64,000 bases of DNA from assembly GCA_013297655.1 (NCBI GenBank), contig JAAFHV010000012.1, positions 1 to 64,000 on the forward strand. The letters run 5' to 3'. Under the pieces are notes generated by a model. The model ran no database searches, was not told the DNA's origin, and worked only from the letters and a program-made list of their open reading frames with translations. Positions 11,656 through 19,361 of the stretch are shown here, piece by piece. This DNA comes from Myxococcales bacterium. GTDB taxonomy: Bacteria > Myxococcota_A > Polyangia > Polyangiales > Polyangiaceae. Numbering within the stretch: the stretch's first letter is position 1; each line of letters begins with the position of its first letter. Made by a program: the position numbers and the translations under genes.

Positions 11656-13425
11656 ATGGACCGTAATACGCTCGTTCGTTGGGTCGTCATCGCGGCCGCG
11701 ATCTTCCTCTTCATGAAGTTCGGGCTGCCGATGATTCGCGGCGGCGACAAGCCCCAGGCGGTGCCGACCGAGGCCTACGTGAACGCCCCCGGCTTCGCGC
11801 CGGACCTCCTCGACGCGCCGACGGACGGCAAGCCGATCGAGCAGCCCGGCGAGGGTGAGCTGTGCGAGATCGCGGGCAGCCGCTTCGACGCCGTGCTCTC
11901 CACCCGCGGCGCCGGCATCGTGCACTTCGACCTGAAGGACCAGCAGTACGCCAACGGCGGCACGTTCGACATGTCGACCACGCCGGACCACGAGCGCTGG
12001 CGCAGCCTCCGCACGGTGTTCCGCGGCGAAGGCGCGAACGACCAGGTGAAGTTCGATCGTTTCCCGTGGAAGCTCGAGCGCATCGACGGCAAAAAAGGCT
12101 GCATTTTCACCTACGCCGACGAGCTCGTCGCGATCAAAAAGACGGTCAAGACCAACGAGCGCCCCTTCGAGCTCGAGGTCACCACCGAGGTGAAGAACCT
12201 CGCCGAGGACGCGAAGAGCCACAAGCTCACCGTCGGCATGTACGCCTTCCGCCGCAACGAAGAGGTGAAGGGCAAGCTCGGCCGCGTCTCCCCCTTCCAG
12301 ACCGAGCTCTCCTGCGCGCAGGGCAAAGACATCACGCGCAAGAACAAGGACGAGTTCAAAGAGGGCTGGCAGACGGTGCAGGGCATCGACCGCTACGCCG
12401 CGATCTCGAACTACTACTTCGGCCAGGCGCTCGTCCCCACGACCGAGGGCGGCTCCGCCGACTGCGCCATCCTCGCCGAAGACTGGGTCGCCCAGGGCCA
12501 GGCGCGCGACGACGACAAGGCCGCCGCGGTGTACCACGCGAGCCTCGTGTATCCTGCACGCAAGCTCGGCAAGGGCGAGAGCGCTTCGTACACCCAGGTC
12601 GCGTTCCTCGGCCCGAAAGAGCGCGACGTGCTCGCCGCAGCCGCCAAGGGTGGCCGCGTCCCGCCGCTCGCCGGTGATCCGAAGCTCGGGGAGCTCATCA
12701 ACCTCGGGTTCTTCTCCCCGGTGGCGAAGGTGCTCATCAGCTTCCTCGTCTTCCTCCACGACAAGGTGACGCTCGGGAACTGGGGCCTCGCGATCATCTT
12801 GATGACGATCTGCGTGCGCCTCGTGCTCTTCCCGCTCACGTGGAAGTCGATCAAGTCGACGATCGGGATGCGAAAGCTCAAGCCCGAGGTCGACGCGATC
12901 AACGAGAAGTTCGCCGACGACGCGCAGGCGAAGAACCTCGCGATGATGGAGCTCTGGAAGAAGAACGGCGTGAACCCGTTCGGCGGCTGCCTCCCGCAGC
13001 TCGTCCAGATGCCGGTCTGGTTCGCGATGTACACCACGTTGCAGACCGCGGTGGAGATGTACCACGAGAAATTCTTGTGGTTCCAAGACCTTAGCGCGCC
13101 GGATCGGTTCTACATCCTGCCCCTCGTGCTCGGCGGATTCATGATCCTCCAGCAGCGCATCGTGCCGCAGCAGCCGGGGATGGACCCGCAGCAGCAGAAG
13201 CTCATGATGTGGCTCATGCCGGGCATCTTCACCGTGATGATGCTGTTTTTGCCGGCTGCGCTCGGCGTTTACATGCTCACGAACAGCATCCTCGGCATCG
13301 TGCAGCAGCTCGCGGTCGAGAGGCTCTCTCCGCGTGGTGGTGGTGACAAGAAGCCCGGCGAAATTTCGGTCGAGGAAGTACCCTCGACCAAGGTAGAGAT
13401 CGGGAAGGGAAAGGCCCGGGTATAA
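11656..13425 (+). CDS. yidC: Membrane protein insertase YidC
   Basis: This 589-residue protein has the Gram-negative YidC layout: an N-terminal transmembrane anchor (about 8-25), a large periplasmic P1 domain (about 60-345), and a C-terminal five-helix insertase core. In the core, CVRLVLFPLTWKSIKS contains the conserved groove arginine, followed by the amphipathic hairpin MRKLKPEVDAINEKF and GGCLPQLVQMPVWFAMY. YidC inserts and folds inner-membrane proteins alone or with SecYEG. One TGYA-N3-TRCA dyad (12548-12558) lies in the P1 region. khpB starts four bases after the stop. Confidence 0.97.
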   Translation: MDRNTLVRWVVIAAAIFLFMKFGLPMIRGGDKPQAVPTEAYVNAPGFAPDLLDAPTDGKPIEQPGEGELCEIAGSRFDAVLSTRGAGIVHFDLKDQQYANGGTFDMSTTPDHERWRSLRTVFRGEGANDQVKFDRFPWKLERIDGKKGCIFTYADELVAIKKTVKTNERPFELEVTTEVKNLAEDAKSHKLTVGMYAFRRNEEVKGKLGRVSPFQTELSCAQGKDITRKNKDEFKEGWQTVQGIDRYAAISNYYFGQALVPTTEGGSADCAILAEDWVAQGQARDDDKAAAVYHASLVYPARKLGKGESASYTQVAFLGPKERDVLAAAAKGGRVPPLAGDPKLGELINLGFFSPVAKVLISFLVFLHDKVTLGNWGLAIILMTICVRLVLFPLTWKSIKSTIGMRKLKPEVDAINEKFADDAQAKNLAMMELWKKNGVNPFGGCLPQLVQMPVWFAMYTTLQTAVEMYHEKFLWFQDLSAPDRFYILPLVLGGFMILQQRIVPQQPGMDPQQQKLMMWLMPGIFTVMMLFLPAALGVYMLTNSILGIVQQLAVERLSPRGGGDKKPGEISVEEVPSTKVEIGKGKARV

Positions 13426-13429
13426 GCCG

Positions 13430-13945
13430 ATGACCGACGTCGAGACGAACGTGAGCGCGGACGCGCAGAGCCAAAGAGCAGTCGATTTCGTGCGCATGTT
13501 GCTCACGAAAATGCAGGTAGACGCCGAGGCGATCCTCGCCCCGGACGACGGCGAGGGCTCCGAAGGCGAGATCCGCATCGACATCGAAGGCCCCGACGCG
13601 GGCCGGGTGATCGGCAAGCGCGGAAGCGTGCTCGAGGCCATCCAATACCTCACCACCCGCGTCGTGCACCGCCCCGGCGACGGGCGCAGGCACGTCCAGG
13701 TGGACGCCGAGGGTTACCGCGCCCGCCACGAGGACCAGCTCGCCGAGATGGCTCAGAAGCTGGGCCAGCGCGTCGCAAAAGAGGGCAAGGTCATCACCTT
13801 CGACCCGATGAGCGCGCGTGACCGCCGCATCGTGCACGTCGCGTTGAAAGACGTGGAAGGCGTGCGCACCGAGAGCCACGGAGAAGGCCCCGATCGTCGG
13901 GTCCAGATCATCCCGCTCAAGAACGGCGCGCCTCCGGCGTCGTGA
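13430..13945 (+). CDS. khpB: KhpB/Jag RNA-binding protein (KH + R3H)
   Basis: The 171-residue product has a KH domain (IDIEGPDAGRVIGKRGSVLEAIQYL, with the GxxG loop as GKRG) and an R3H domain (MSARDRRIVHVALKDVEGVRTES, matching the R-x3-H signature). This is the SpoIIIJ-associated protein usually encoded after yidC, which binds RNA, often as a partner of KhpA. It lacks the N-terminal Jag-N domain of the Firmicutes version, as is usual outside that group. It is in tight spacing with yidC; mnmE, the common next gene, is absent. Confidence 0.94.
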   Translation: MTDVETNVSADAQSQRAVDFVRMLLTKMQVDAEAILAPDDGEGSEGEIRIDIEGPDAGRVIGKRGSVLEAIQYLTTRVVHRPGDGRRHVQVDAEGYRARHEDQLAEMAQKLGQRVAKEGKVITFDPMSARDRRIVHVALKDVEGVRTESHGEGPDRRVQIIPLKNGAPPAS

Positions 13946-14057
13946 TCGCGCTCGAGCGATCGTAGCTTTACGTGGGGCCGGCGCTCGCGAGCCCGGCCCG
14001 TGCGTTACTCTCTGTCGCCGCACGCTCCCGAAGCGCGGCCTTCGCGAGGAGACCGAC

Positions 14058-14984
14058 ATGCCTGCACGATACACTAATCTCGACGGGACGACGCCGGACA
14101 AGGGCCCGCTCGACATGCTCAAGTGGCAGGTCGGCGATAGGCTCCTCGGGAAGCGTCGGAGGCCGAGCGCCCCGTTCGTCACGCCGGTGCGCGAGAACGA
14201 CGGAGCGGCGGTTCGCGAGGCCGCGGCGAGCCTGACCTGGGTCGGCCACGCGACGTTCGCGATGCGTCTCGGGGGCAAGCTCGTCGTCACGGATCCGGTG
14301 CTCGGGGATCGCATCCAAGGCGTGATTCGTCGCCTCTCGCCTCCCGGCCTCCGACGCGAGGACATGGGCAAGGTCGACGTCGTGACGGTGTCGCACGACC
14401 ACTACGATCACCTGGATTTACCCTCGCTGCGGCGCATCGGTCCGGAGGCGACGTACGTGGTGCCCTCCGGCTGCGCGAAGCTGCTCCGCGACGCCGGGCT
14501 GCCGAAGGTGGTGGAGCTCGGGCGGTGGGAAGAAGCCGAGGTCGAAGGGCTTCGCGTGCGCCTCGTGCCTGCGCAGCACTGGTGTATGCGCGCGCCTTGG
14601 GACCGCAACACGAGGCTCTGGGGCGGGTTCGTGATCGAGGGCCCGGAGGGCAAGGCGTACCACGCCGGTGACACCGCCTTCGCGGACGACGTGTTCTCGC
14701 AGATCGGCGAGAAGGAGCCCGGCATCGACTGGGCGATGGTGCCGATCGGCGCCTACGATCCGGAGTGGTTCATGAAGCCGCAGCACATCGGCCCGGAGGA
14801 CGCCGTGCGCGCGTTCGAGCTCACCGGTGCGAAGACGTTCGTCGCGATGCACTGGGGCACGTTCCGCCTCACCGACGAGCCCACCGGCGAGCCTCCCGAG
14901 CGCCTCCGCGCCGCGTGGGACGCAGCGTCGCTCCCCACGAGCCGGCTCTGGGTCGTCGACGTCGGCGAGACACGCGCGCTCTGA
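14058..14984 (+). CDS. Metallo-beta-lactamase fold hydrolase, NAPE-PLD/UlaG-like
   Basis: The 308-residue protein carries the zinc-binding motif HDHYDHLD (113-120) plus PAQHW, HAGDTAF and AMHWGTF, the pattern of the NAPE-PLD-like/UlaG-like branch of the metallo-beta-lactamase superfamily. These are cytoplasmic phosphodiesterases or lactonases. LTWVGHATFAMRLGGK and TDPVLGDR are typical of the branch. The start at 14058 is supported by GAGGA ten bases upstream. A TGYA-N3-TRCA dyad (14063-14073) covers codons 2-6. The specific substrate cannot be read from the sequence. Confidence 0.9.
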   Translation: MPARYTNLDGTTPDKGPLDMLKWQVGDRLLGKRRRPSAPFVTPVRENDGAAVREAAASLTWVGHATFAMRLGGKLVVTDPVLGDRIQGVIRRLSPPGLRREDMGKVDVVTVSHDHYDHLDLPSLRRIGPEATYVVPSGCAKLLRDAGLPKVVELGRWEEAEVEGLRVRLVPAQHWCMRAPWDRNTRLWGGFVIEGPEGKAYHAGDTAFADDVFSQIGEKEPGIDWAMVPIGAYDPEWFMKPQHIGPEDAVRAFELTGAKTFVAMHWGTFRLTDEPTGEPPERLRAAWDAASLPTSRLWVVDVGETRAL

Positions 14985-15010
14985 GCTACGTCCTCCTAGA
15001 GCAACGAACT

Positions 15011-15023
15011 GTTCGGTGCTCTA
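15011..15023 (+). promoter_or_regulatory. Copy 1 of the 13-mer GTTCGGTGCTCTA
   Basis: This 13-mer also occurs at 28052-28064 (minus) and 38038-38050 (plus). At the other two places it lies 10-13 bases before a start codon. Here it lies 26 bases after the stop of the metallo-beta-lactamase gene and about 230 bases before the next start. The rest of 14985-15250 shows no gene. Confidence 0.4.
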
Positions 15024-15250
15024 GCGGCGTTCCGCGCGCGCCATTTCCGGCTTCCGGCGGGCCGCGCGCGGAGAAACTTTACGCCGGCCTCGCTTGACGA
15101 TCGGCCGACGCGGGCGAACCCTGGACTGCGGAAGGCGCGTGATTTTCGGCGAACGGTTCGCCGCGAGCACGGGTCGTCCGGGCGTGAGGCGATGTGCCCA
15201 CGCTCGTCCCGAACCCCGCCGTCGCGATCGCGAGGGCGCGAGGAAAACAC

Positions 15251-15808
15251 ATGCATCCTGCATTCTATTGGTGGTGGAAGAACGCCCGAAGGTCGGCGAC
15301 CGAGGGCGGTGAGGCGCACGCGCAGCACGGGGAGTGCGGCCCGCGAGGCTTTCGTGGTCACGGTCGTGGGCACGGTCCTCACGGACGACACGAGCACGAG
15401 CACGGGCATGGCCCTCACGAGCACGGGCCCGCGCACTTCGGCTCCCACGACGAGCCCTTCGGCGGCGGCCCGTTCGGCGTTCGTAGGCCGCTCCGTTTCT
15501 TGGCCCACAAGCTCGAGCTCCAAGACTCCCAAGTGGAAGAGCTCGCGCGCATCTTGAACGAGCTGAAGACCGAACGCGCCCAGGCCGAGGTCGATCATCA
15601 GCGCACGATCGCGGCGTTCGCCGACGCGGTCGAAGGCGCCACCTTCGACGAGGCCCGCGCCGCCGAAGGTGGACAAAAGCGCGTCGAAAGCGCCGACAAG
15701 CTGCGCACGGCCGTCGTTCGCGCGCTGGGGCGCATTCACGCCGTGCTCGACGAAAACCAGCGAAAGAAGCTCTCGTACCTGGTCCGCACCGGCACGTTGA
15801 GCCTCTAA
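15251..15808 (+). CDS. His-rich Spy/CpxP-like (heavy-metal sensor type) protein
   Basis: I start at the ATG at 15251 (MHPAFYWWWKNARRS); the frame is open upstream to 15194 but without a convincing start. Residues 20-75 are very His/Gly-rich (RGHGRGHGPHGRHEHEHGHG), a likely metal-binding tract. The rest is alpha-helical: LRFLAHKLELQDSQVEELARIL and, at the end, ALGRIHAVLDENQRKKLSYLV resemble the LTxxQ repeats of Spy/CpxP chaperones and periplasmic heavy-metal sensors. Unlike those, no signal peptide is visible, so it may be cytoplasmic. A TGYA-N3-TRCA dyad (15252-15262) overlaps the start codon. No ECF sigma or efflux gene is adjacent. Confidence 0.7.
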   Translation: MHPAFYWWWKNARRSATEGGEAHAQHGECGPRGFRGHGRGHGPHGRHEHEHGHGPHEHGPAHFGSHDEPFGGGPFGVRRPLRFLAHKLELQDSQVEELARILNELKTERAQAEVDHQRTIAAFADAVEGATFDEARAAEGGQKRVESADKLRTAVVRALGRIHAVLDENQRKKLSYLVRTGTLSL

Positions 15809-15888
15809 CGAACCCGTGAGGTGGCGCGCGATCGGCGACGGTCGCGCGCCTTGCTTCGTGGGGGCTCCGAGGCTTTGATGCGCGGCGC

Positions 15889-16509
15889 ATGTCCTCGAAC
15901 CCGTCCCGCGTGCTCTCCACTCTCGCCATCGGCCTCGCGCTCGCCCTTGCGGCCTGCGGCTCCGCCAAGACCCCCGACGTCGTGCGGACCGAGCTCCTCT
16001 CCGGTCCGAAGGACACCATCACCGTGGTCGCGTTCACCGACTACGAGTGCCCCTACTGCAAAGCAGCGCACCAGGAGATGACGCGCGCGATGCAAGCGGC
16101 TCCCGGCACCCGCCTGCGGATCGTCCGCCATCACGTGCCCCTCCCGAGCCACCCGCACGCCGAGCTCGCCGCGCGCGCCGCGATCTGCGTCGAGTCGCTC
16201 GGCGGGGACACCGCGCGTATGGACGACGCGCTCTTCAACGCAGGCTCCGCGCGGCTCGATCCGGGGAGCTTGGAAGAGGCCGGGGCCTACGCCGGAGCCG
16301 ATCGCGACAAGTTCGCCGACTGCCTCAAGAGCAACGGCACCACTGCGCGGTTGAAGGCCGATCTCGAAGCGTACATGCAGGCCGGCGCGGCCGGAGTGCC
16401 GCTCCACTTCGTAGGCAGCAAGCGCTTCGAGGGCGCCCAGGACGCGACCACCTGGCAAGACGTGTTCGCCGAAGCCGCAGCGGAAGCCGCCAAGCGCAAG
16501 CCCGAGTGA
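15889..16509 (+). CDS. DsbA-like thioredoxin-fold lipoprotein
   Basis: A lipoprotein signal (Cys at about 23, LAAC) leads into a thioredoxin fold with the redox motif CPYC at 54-57 (FTDYECPYCKAA) and a cis-Pro near the end (GVPLHFVG), giving a DsbA-type thiol oxidoreductase of 206 residues. It probably forms or isomerises disulfides in envelope proteins, many of which in this window carry paired cysteines. It is followed at 16642 by another lipoprotein and then by a second thioredoxin-fold lipoprotein. The family is confident; the substrate is unknown. Confidence 0.88.
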   Translation: MSSNPSRVLSTLAIGLALALAACGSAKTPDVVRTELLSGPKDTITVVAFTDYECPYCKAAHQEMTRAMQAAPGTRLRIVRHHVPLPSHPHAELAARAAICVESLGGDTARMDDALFNAGSARLDPGSLEEAGAYAGADRDKFADCLKSNGTTARLKADLEAYMQAGAAGVPLHFVGSKRFEGAQDATTWQDVFAEAAAEAAKRKPE

Positions 16510-16641
16510 CCCGCGCGTTTCCGAGCTGGCGCGCGTCTCGCTGACGTCTACCTACATTTGCCCCTTGACGAGTCGCGTCAGGATGCACAGCGGATCCGCG
16601 AAAAACCTGGCCATGAAGGTGCACCCAGCTATCTTCCGTCC

Positions 16642-17361
16642 ATGCGTGCTCGCCCTTGGTTCTTGGTCGTTGCGGGATGTGTGGGGGCCATAGCGATCGC
16701 GTGCGCGAACGGTACGGCGACGGACGACGAGGACGGCGGCGACGTCCCGATCGAAGAGGTCGACTCGGGCACCACGCCGACCCCGACCCGCGATTCGGCC
16801 TCTCCTCCCACGCCTCCCCAGCGCGACGCGTCCTCGTCCGACGACGGCGGGACCAGCGGTGACGGTGGCGTGAAGCTCGACGGTGGTGGTGACGGCGGAA
16901 CCACCGGAGATGGCGGAACCACGCCCGTCGCCTGCGCCGCACCGAACACGTGCGTCGGCGCGACCATCCTGCCGGATGTGAGTGGCGACGAGCGGGCAGA
17001 CACGGCGACGCGCACCGGATCGACCTCGCAGTGGTTCCGGATCCGCGTCAGCGAGGACAACACTGGAAGCGTTGCCGGCGAAAAGCTGAAGCTAAAGGTA
17101 ACGCTTACGTCGCCGCCGGGAGCGAACTTCGATCTCAGGCTCTACCTCGCGCCGGACGGGAGCAGCCAGAGCTGCACGGGACCCGATCGCACGACGAACG
17201 CAACAACGGGCAACGATGTGACGTCGATCGATTGGGGGGAAGGGTTTGTCTCCAATGGTTCGTCCGACGATCGTACGGTAACGATCGAGGTCGTTCACGT
17301 CTCCGGAACCTGTGCGACCGGTCAAAACTGGACCCTTCTCGCCGAAGGAAACAAGCTCTGA
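16642..17361 (+). CDS. Lipoprotein with Asp/Gly-rich linker and C-terminal beta-sandwich (PPC-like)
   Basis: The ATG at 16642 opens a lipoprotein signal (MRARPWFLVVAGCVGAIAIAC). A linker of about 70 residues rich in Asp, Gly and Thr follows, then a domain of about 140 residues whose pattern (WFRIRVSEDN, KLKVTLTSPPGANFDLRLYL, and a late VTIEVVHVSG) resembles bacterial pre-peptidase C-terminal beta-sandwiches. TATCTT at 16630-16635 lies six bases before the ATG and there is no ribosome binding site, so the mRNA is probably leaderless. The stop TGA overlaps the CTG start of the next gene. No specific function can be named. Confidence 0.75.
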   Translation: MRARPWFLVVAGCVGAIAIACANGTATDDEDGGDVPIEEVDSGTTPTPTRDSASPPTPPQRDASSSDDGGTSGDGGVKLDGGGDGGTTGDGGTTPVACAAPNTCVGATILPDVSGDERADTATRTGSTSQWFRIRVSEDNTGSVAGEKLKLKVTLTSPPGANFDLRLYLAPDGSSQSCTGPDRTTNATTGNDVTSIDWGEGFVSNGSSDDRTVTIEVVHVSGTCATGQNWTLLAEGNKL

Positions 17362-18710
17362 CGGGCCGCCGGCTGCGCGCGGGCGCAGCAGTCGGGCTCA
17401 TCGTGCTGACGTCCTGCGCATCGCAACGCGGGGAGCCGCGGCTGCCTTCGCCGCGTCCTGCGGCGCTCGTCTTCGTGGAGGACGATTTCCCCAAGGCCGC
17501 CGCGGAGGCGACACGCCGCGGGAAGCCCCTCTTCGTCGACGCGTGGGCGCCTTGGTGTCACACGTGCTTGTCGATGCGCGCGCGGGTGCTCGCCGATCCG
17601 ACCCTCGGCGACGCGAAGCTGCGCTCCGGCAAGCGCCTCGCCGATGCGTTCGTGTGGGCGTCGATCGACACCGAACGCGTGGAAAATACATCCTTCATCG
17701 CGGCGCACCCGAACCGGGTTTGGCCCACGCTCTACGTGCTCGCGAGCGACGCGCGGACGGTGAACGTGGCTTGGGAGGGCTCCGCGACGCGGGACGAGCT
17801 CGTCGCGCTGCTCTCGGACATCGAAGCGGGCGGCAACGACGCGCTCTTCGCGGTGGCGCTCGCGCACGCCGCGGGCCACCGCGTCACCGAGGCTCGCGCG
17901 GCGCTGACCACGATCACGAACGACACGCAGGCTTCCCCCGGGCTCCGCGCGCGCTCTCTCGAAGCGCTCGTCGGCCTCGACGACACGAGCCCCGACCGCA
18001 TCGTAGCGCTCGCGAAGGGAGCCCTCGCGTGGCTGCCCGTGTCCACGTCGCGCGCGACGGTGCTCGTGAGCGCGCTCTCCGCCCTCGACACGCTCCACGC
18101 GACGGACGAAGCGATCGTGCTGGCCGCGAACGAAGGAGCGACGGGAGCTCCGTGCGCGCACGCCGCGAAGTGCCCCGCGCTCGCCCCCGACGATCGCTCC
18201 GGGCTCTTCGAGGCGCTCGTCGATCACGCCAAAACGACGGGAAAGACCGAAGACGCGAAGCGCCTCGCCCGAGCGTGGCAGACGTACCTCGCAGAGGTCG
18301 CGGCCGAGGCCCGCACCGCGGACGAACGATACGTGTATGATGCACATCGGCTCCTCGCCGCAGAAGCTACGGGGGAGGTCGCGGCGTTCGTGCCCGTGCT
18401 CGAGGCGAGCGCGCGCACCTTCGCGAAGGACGGCAACACCCACGCGCGGCTCGCGAGGGCTTATGCGCACCTCGGGAGAAACGACGAAGCGGTTCGCGAG
18501 GCAGAGCGCGCGGTTGGCCTCCTCGAAGGTCCGCGTGTCCTCCGCGCGGCCAGCTTGCTCGCCGACCTCCACGAGCGCGCGGGCAGACGCGCCGAGGGCC
18601 GCAAGGCCTTGGTCGACGCGCTGCACCGATTGGGCGATTTTCCGCTCACCAAGAACCAACGCAAGCTCGCCGAGGCGTGCGAAAAGCGCGCAGCGGACCT
18701 TCGTCCGTGA
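17358..18710 (+). CDS. Thioredoxin-fold lipoprotein with C-terminal helical/TPR-like region; CTG start
   Basis: The start is inferred to be CTG at 17358, overlapping the previous stop (CTGA). AAGGA at 17345-17349 is ideally spaced, and from this codon the product has a clean lipoprotein signal (TGRRLRAGAAVGLIVLTSC, Cys20). No ATG, GTG or TTG nearby gives a signal peptide. The mature protein (450 aa in all) has a thioredoxin fold with DAWAPWCHTCLSMRARVL (Cys67 and Cys70), as in thioredoxin_7/DUF255-type proteins. About 300 helical residues follow, ending in TPR-like sequence (HARLARAYAHLGRNDEAVREAERAV). It may work with the DsbA-like lipoprotein upstream. A TGYA-N3-TRCA dyad lies at 18334-18344. 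Confidence 0.78.
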   Translation: MTGRRLRAGAAVGLIVLTSCASQRGEPRLPSPRPAALVFVEDDFPKAAAEATRRGKPLFVDAWAPWCHTCLSMRARVLADPTLGDAKLRSGKRLADAFVWASIDTERVENTSFIAAHPNRVWPTLYVLASDARTVNVAWEGSATRDELVALLSDIEAGGNDALFAVALAHAAGHRVTEARAALTTITNDTQASPGLRARSLEALVGLDDTSPDRIVALAKGALAWLPVSTSRATVLVSALSALDTLHATDEAIVLAANEGATGAPCAHAAKCPALAPDDRSGLFEALVDHAKTTGKTEDAKRLARAWQTYLAEVAAEARTADERYVYDAHRLLAAEATGEVAAFVPVLEASARTFAKDGNTHARLARAYAHLGRNDEAVREAERAVGLLEGPRVLRAASLLADLHERAGRRAEGRKALVDALHRLGDFPLTKNQRKLAEACEKRAADLRP

Positions 18711-18761
18711 TGTACGAAAGTGTGCGCGGGAGAAACGACGCGCAAACATCCGTGGCGCTGG

Positions 18762-18779
18762 GATCGTAGCGCTACGATC
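18762..18779. promoter_or_regulatory. Perfect 18-bp palindrome GATCGTAGC|GCTACGATC just before a start codon
   Basis: The two halves are exact reverse complements with no spacer. The palindrome ends six bases before the ATG at 18786, and its right half contains TACGAT, which is also the likely -10 of that gene. A protein bound here would cover the promoter, so an operator is plausible; an RNA hairpin is less likely if the mRNA is leaderless. Confidence 0.5.
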
Positions 18780-18785
18780 GACACG

Positions 18786-19253
18786 ATGCAGATCGCTCTC
18801 TTCGTCACGGCGCTCGCGATCTTCGTGTACCTCCTTCGTCGTGCGGTGGTCGCGCGTCGGACCGGAGGACGGGCGCTCGCAGCTCCGAAAATCGCGCCCG
18901 GCTGCCTCGAGCTCGAAGGGCTGCCGCTCCGCCACCTGTCGATCGACGGACACATGCTGCCGCTCGTGGGGGTCACCGCCGCCGATGCACGTGGCTTTTC
19001 GCACGTTCCGGCGGGGAGCCACCGCATCGTCATCGTCGCCGACGGCGAGGCCCGCGCGCTCGACGCCGTCGTGCGGTCCGGAGAAATTACACGCATCTCG
19101 CGCGGCGAACGTGGCGCGCTCGTCACGTCGACCGGCGGCCGCGTCCCGGTTCGATTCGATGCGTCTTACATTCATTTCCCGACCTGGTCGCGCGGGACCC
19201 GCTTCATGCTCACGGGCGGCGTCTCGTTCCTGCGCGGGCTCGAGGACGCCTGA
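18786..19253 (+). CDS. Hypothetical protein with N-terminal TM helix
   Basis: A 155-residue protein: one N-terminal helix (MQIALFVTALAIFVYLLRR), a basic stretch, then about 120 beta-rich residues (LSIDGHMLPLVGV, SHRIVIVADGEARAL, GRVPVRFDASYIHFP). I do not recognise a family. TACGAT at 18773-18778 lies seven bases before the ATG and there is no ribosome binding site. The 18-bp palindrome directly upstream suggests specific regulation. Confidence 0.7.
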   Translation: MQIALFVTALAIFVYLLRRAVVARRTGGRALAAPKIAPGCLELEGLPLRHLSIDGHMLPLVGVTAADARGFSHVPAGSHRIVIVADGEARALDAVVRSGEITRISRGERGALVTSTGGRVPVRFDASYIHFPTWSRGTRFMLTGGVSFLRGLEDA

Positions 19254-19361
19254 GCCGCCCCTGACGGCCTCGTGAAGCGAGCCAGCGGGGCTGGGCTGAC
19301 GGGTGCCCGCGACACGAGACACCGAACGGCGGCAGGGCGCCGAGTGCTGTAGCCTAGGTCC

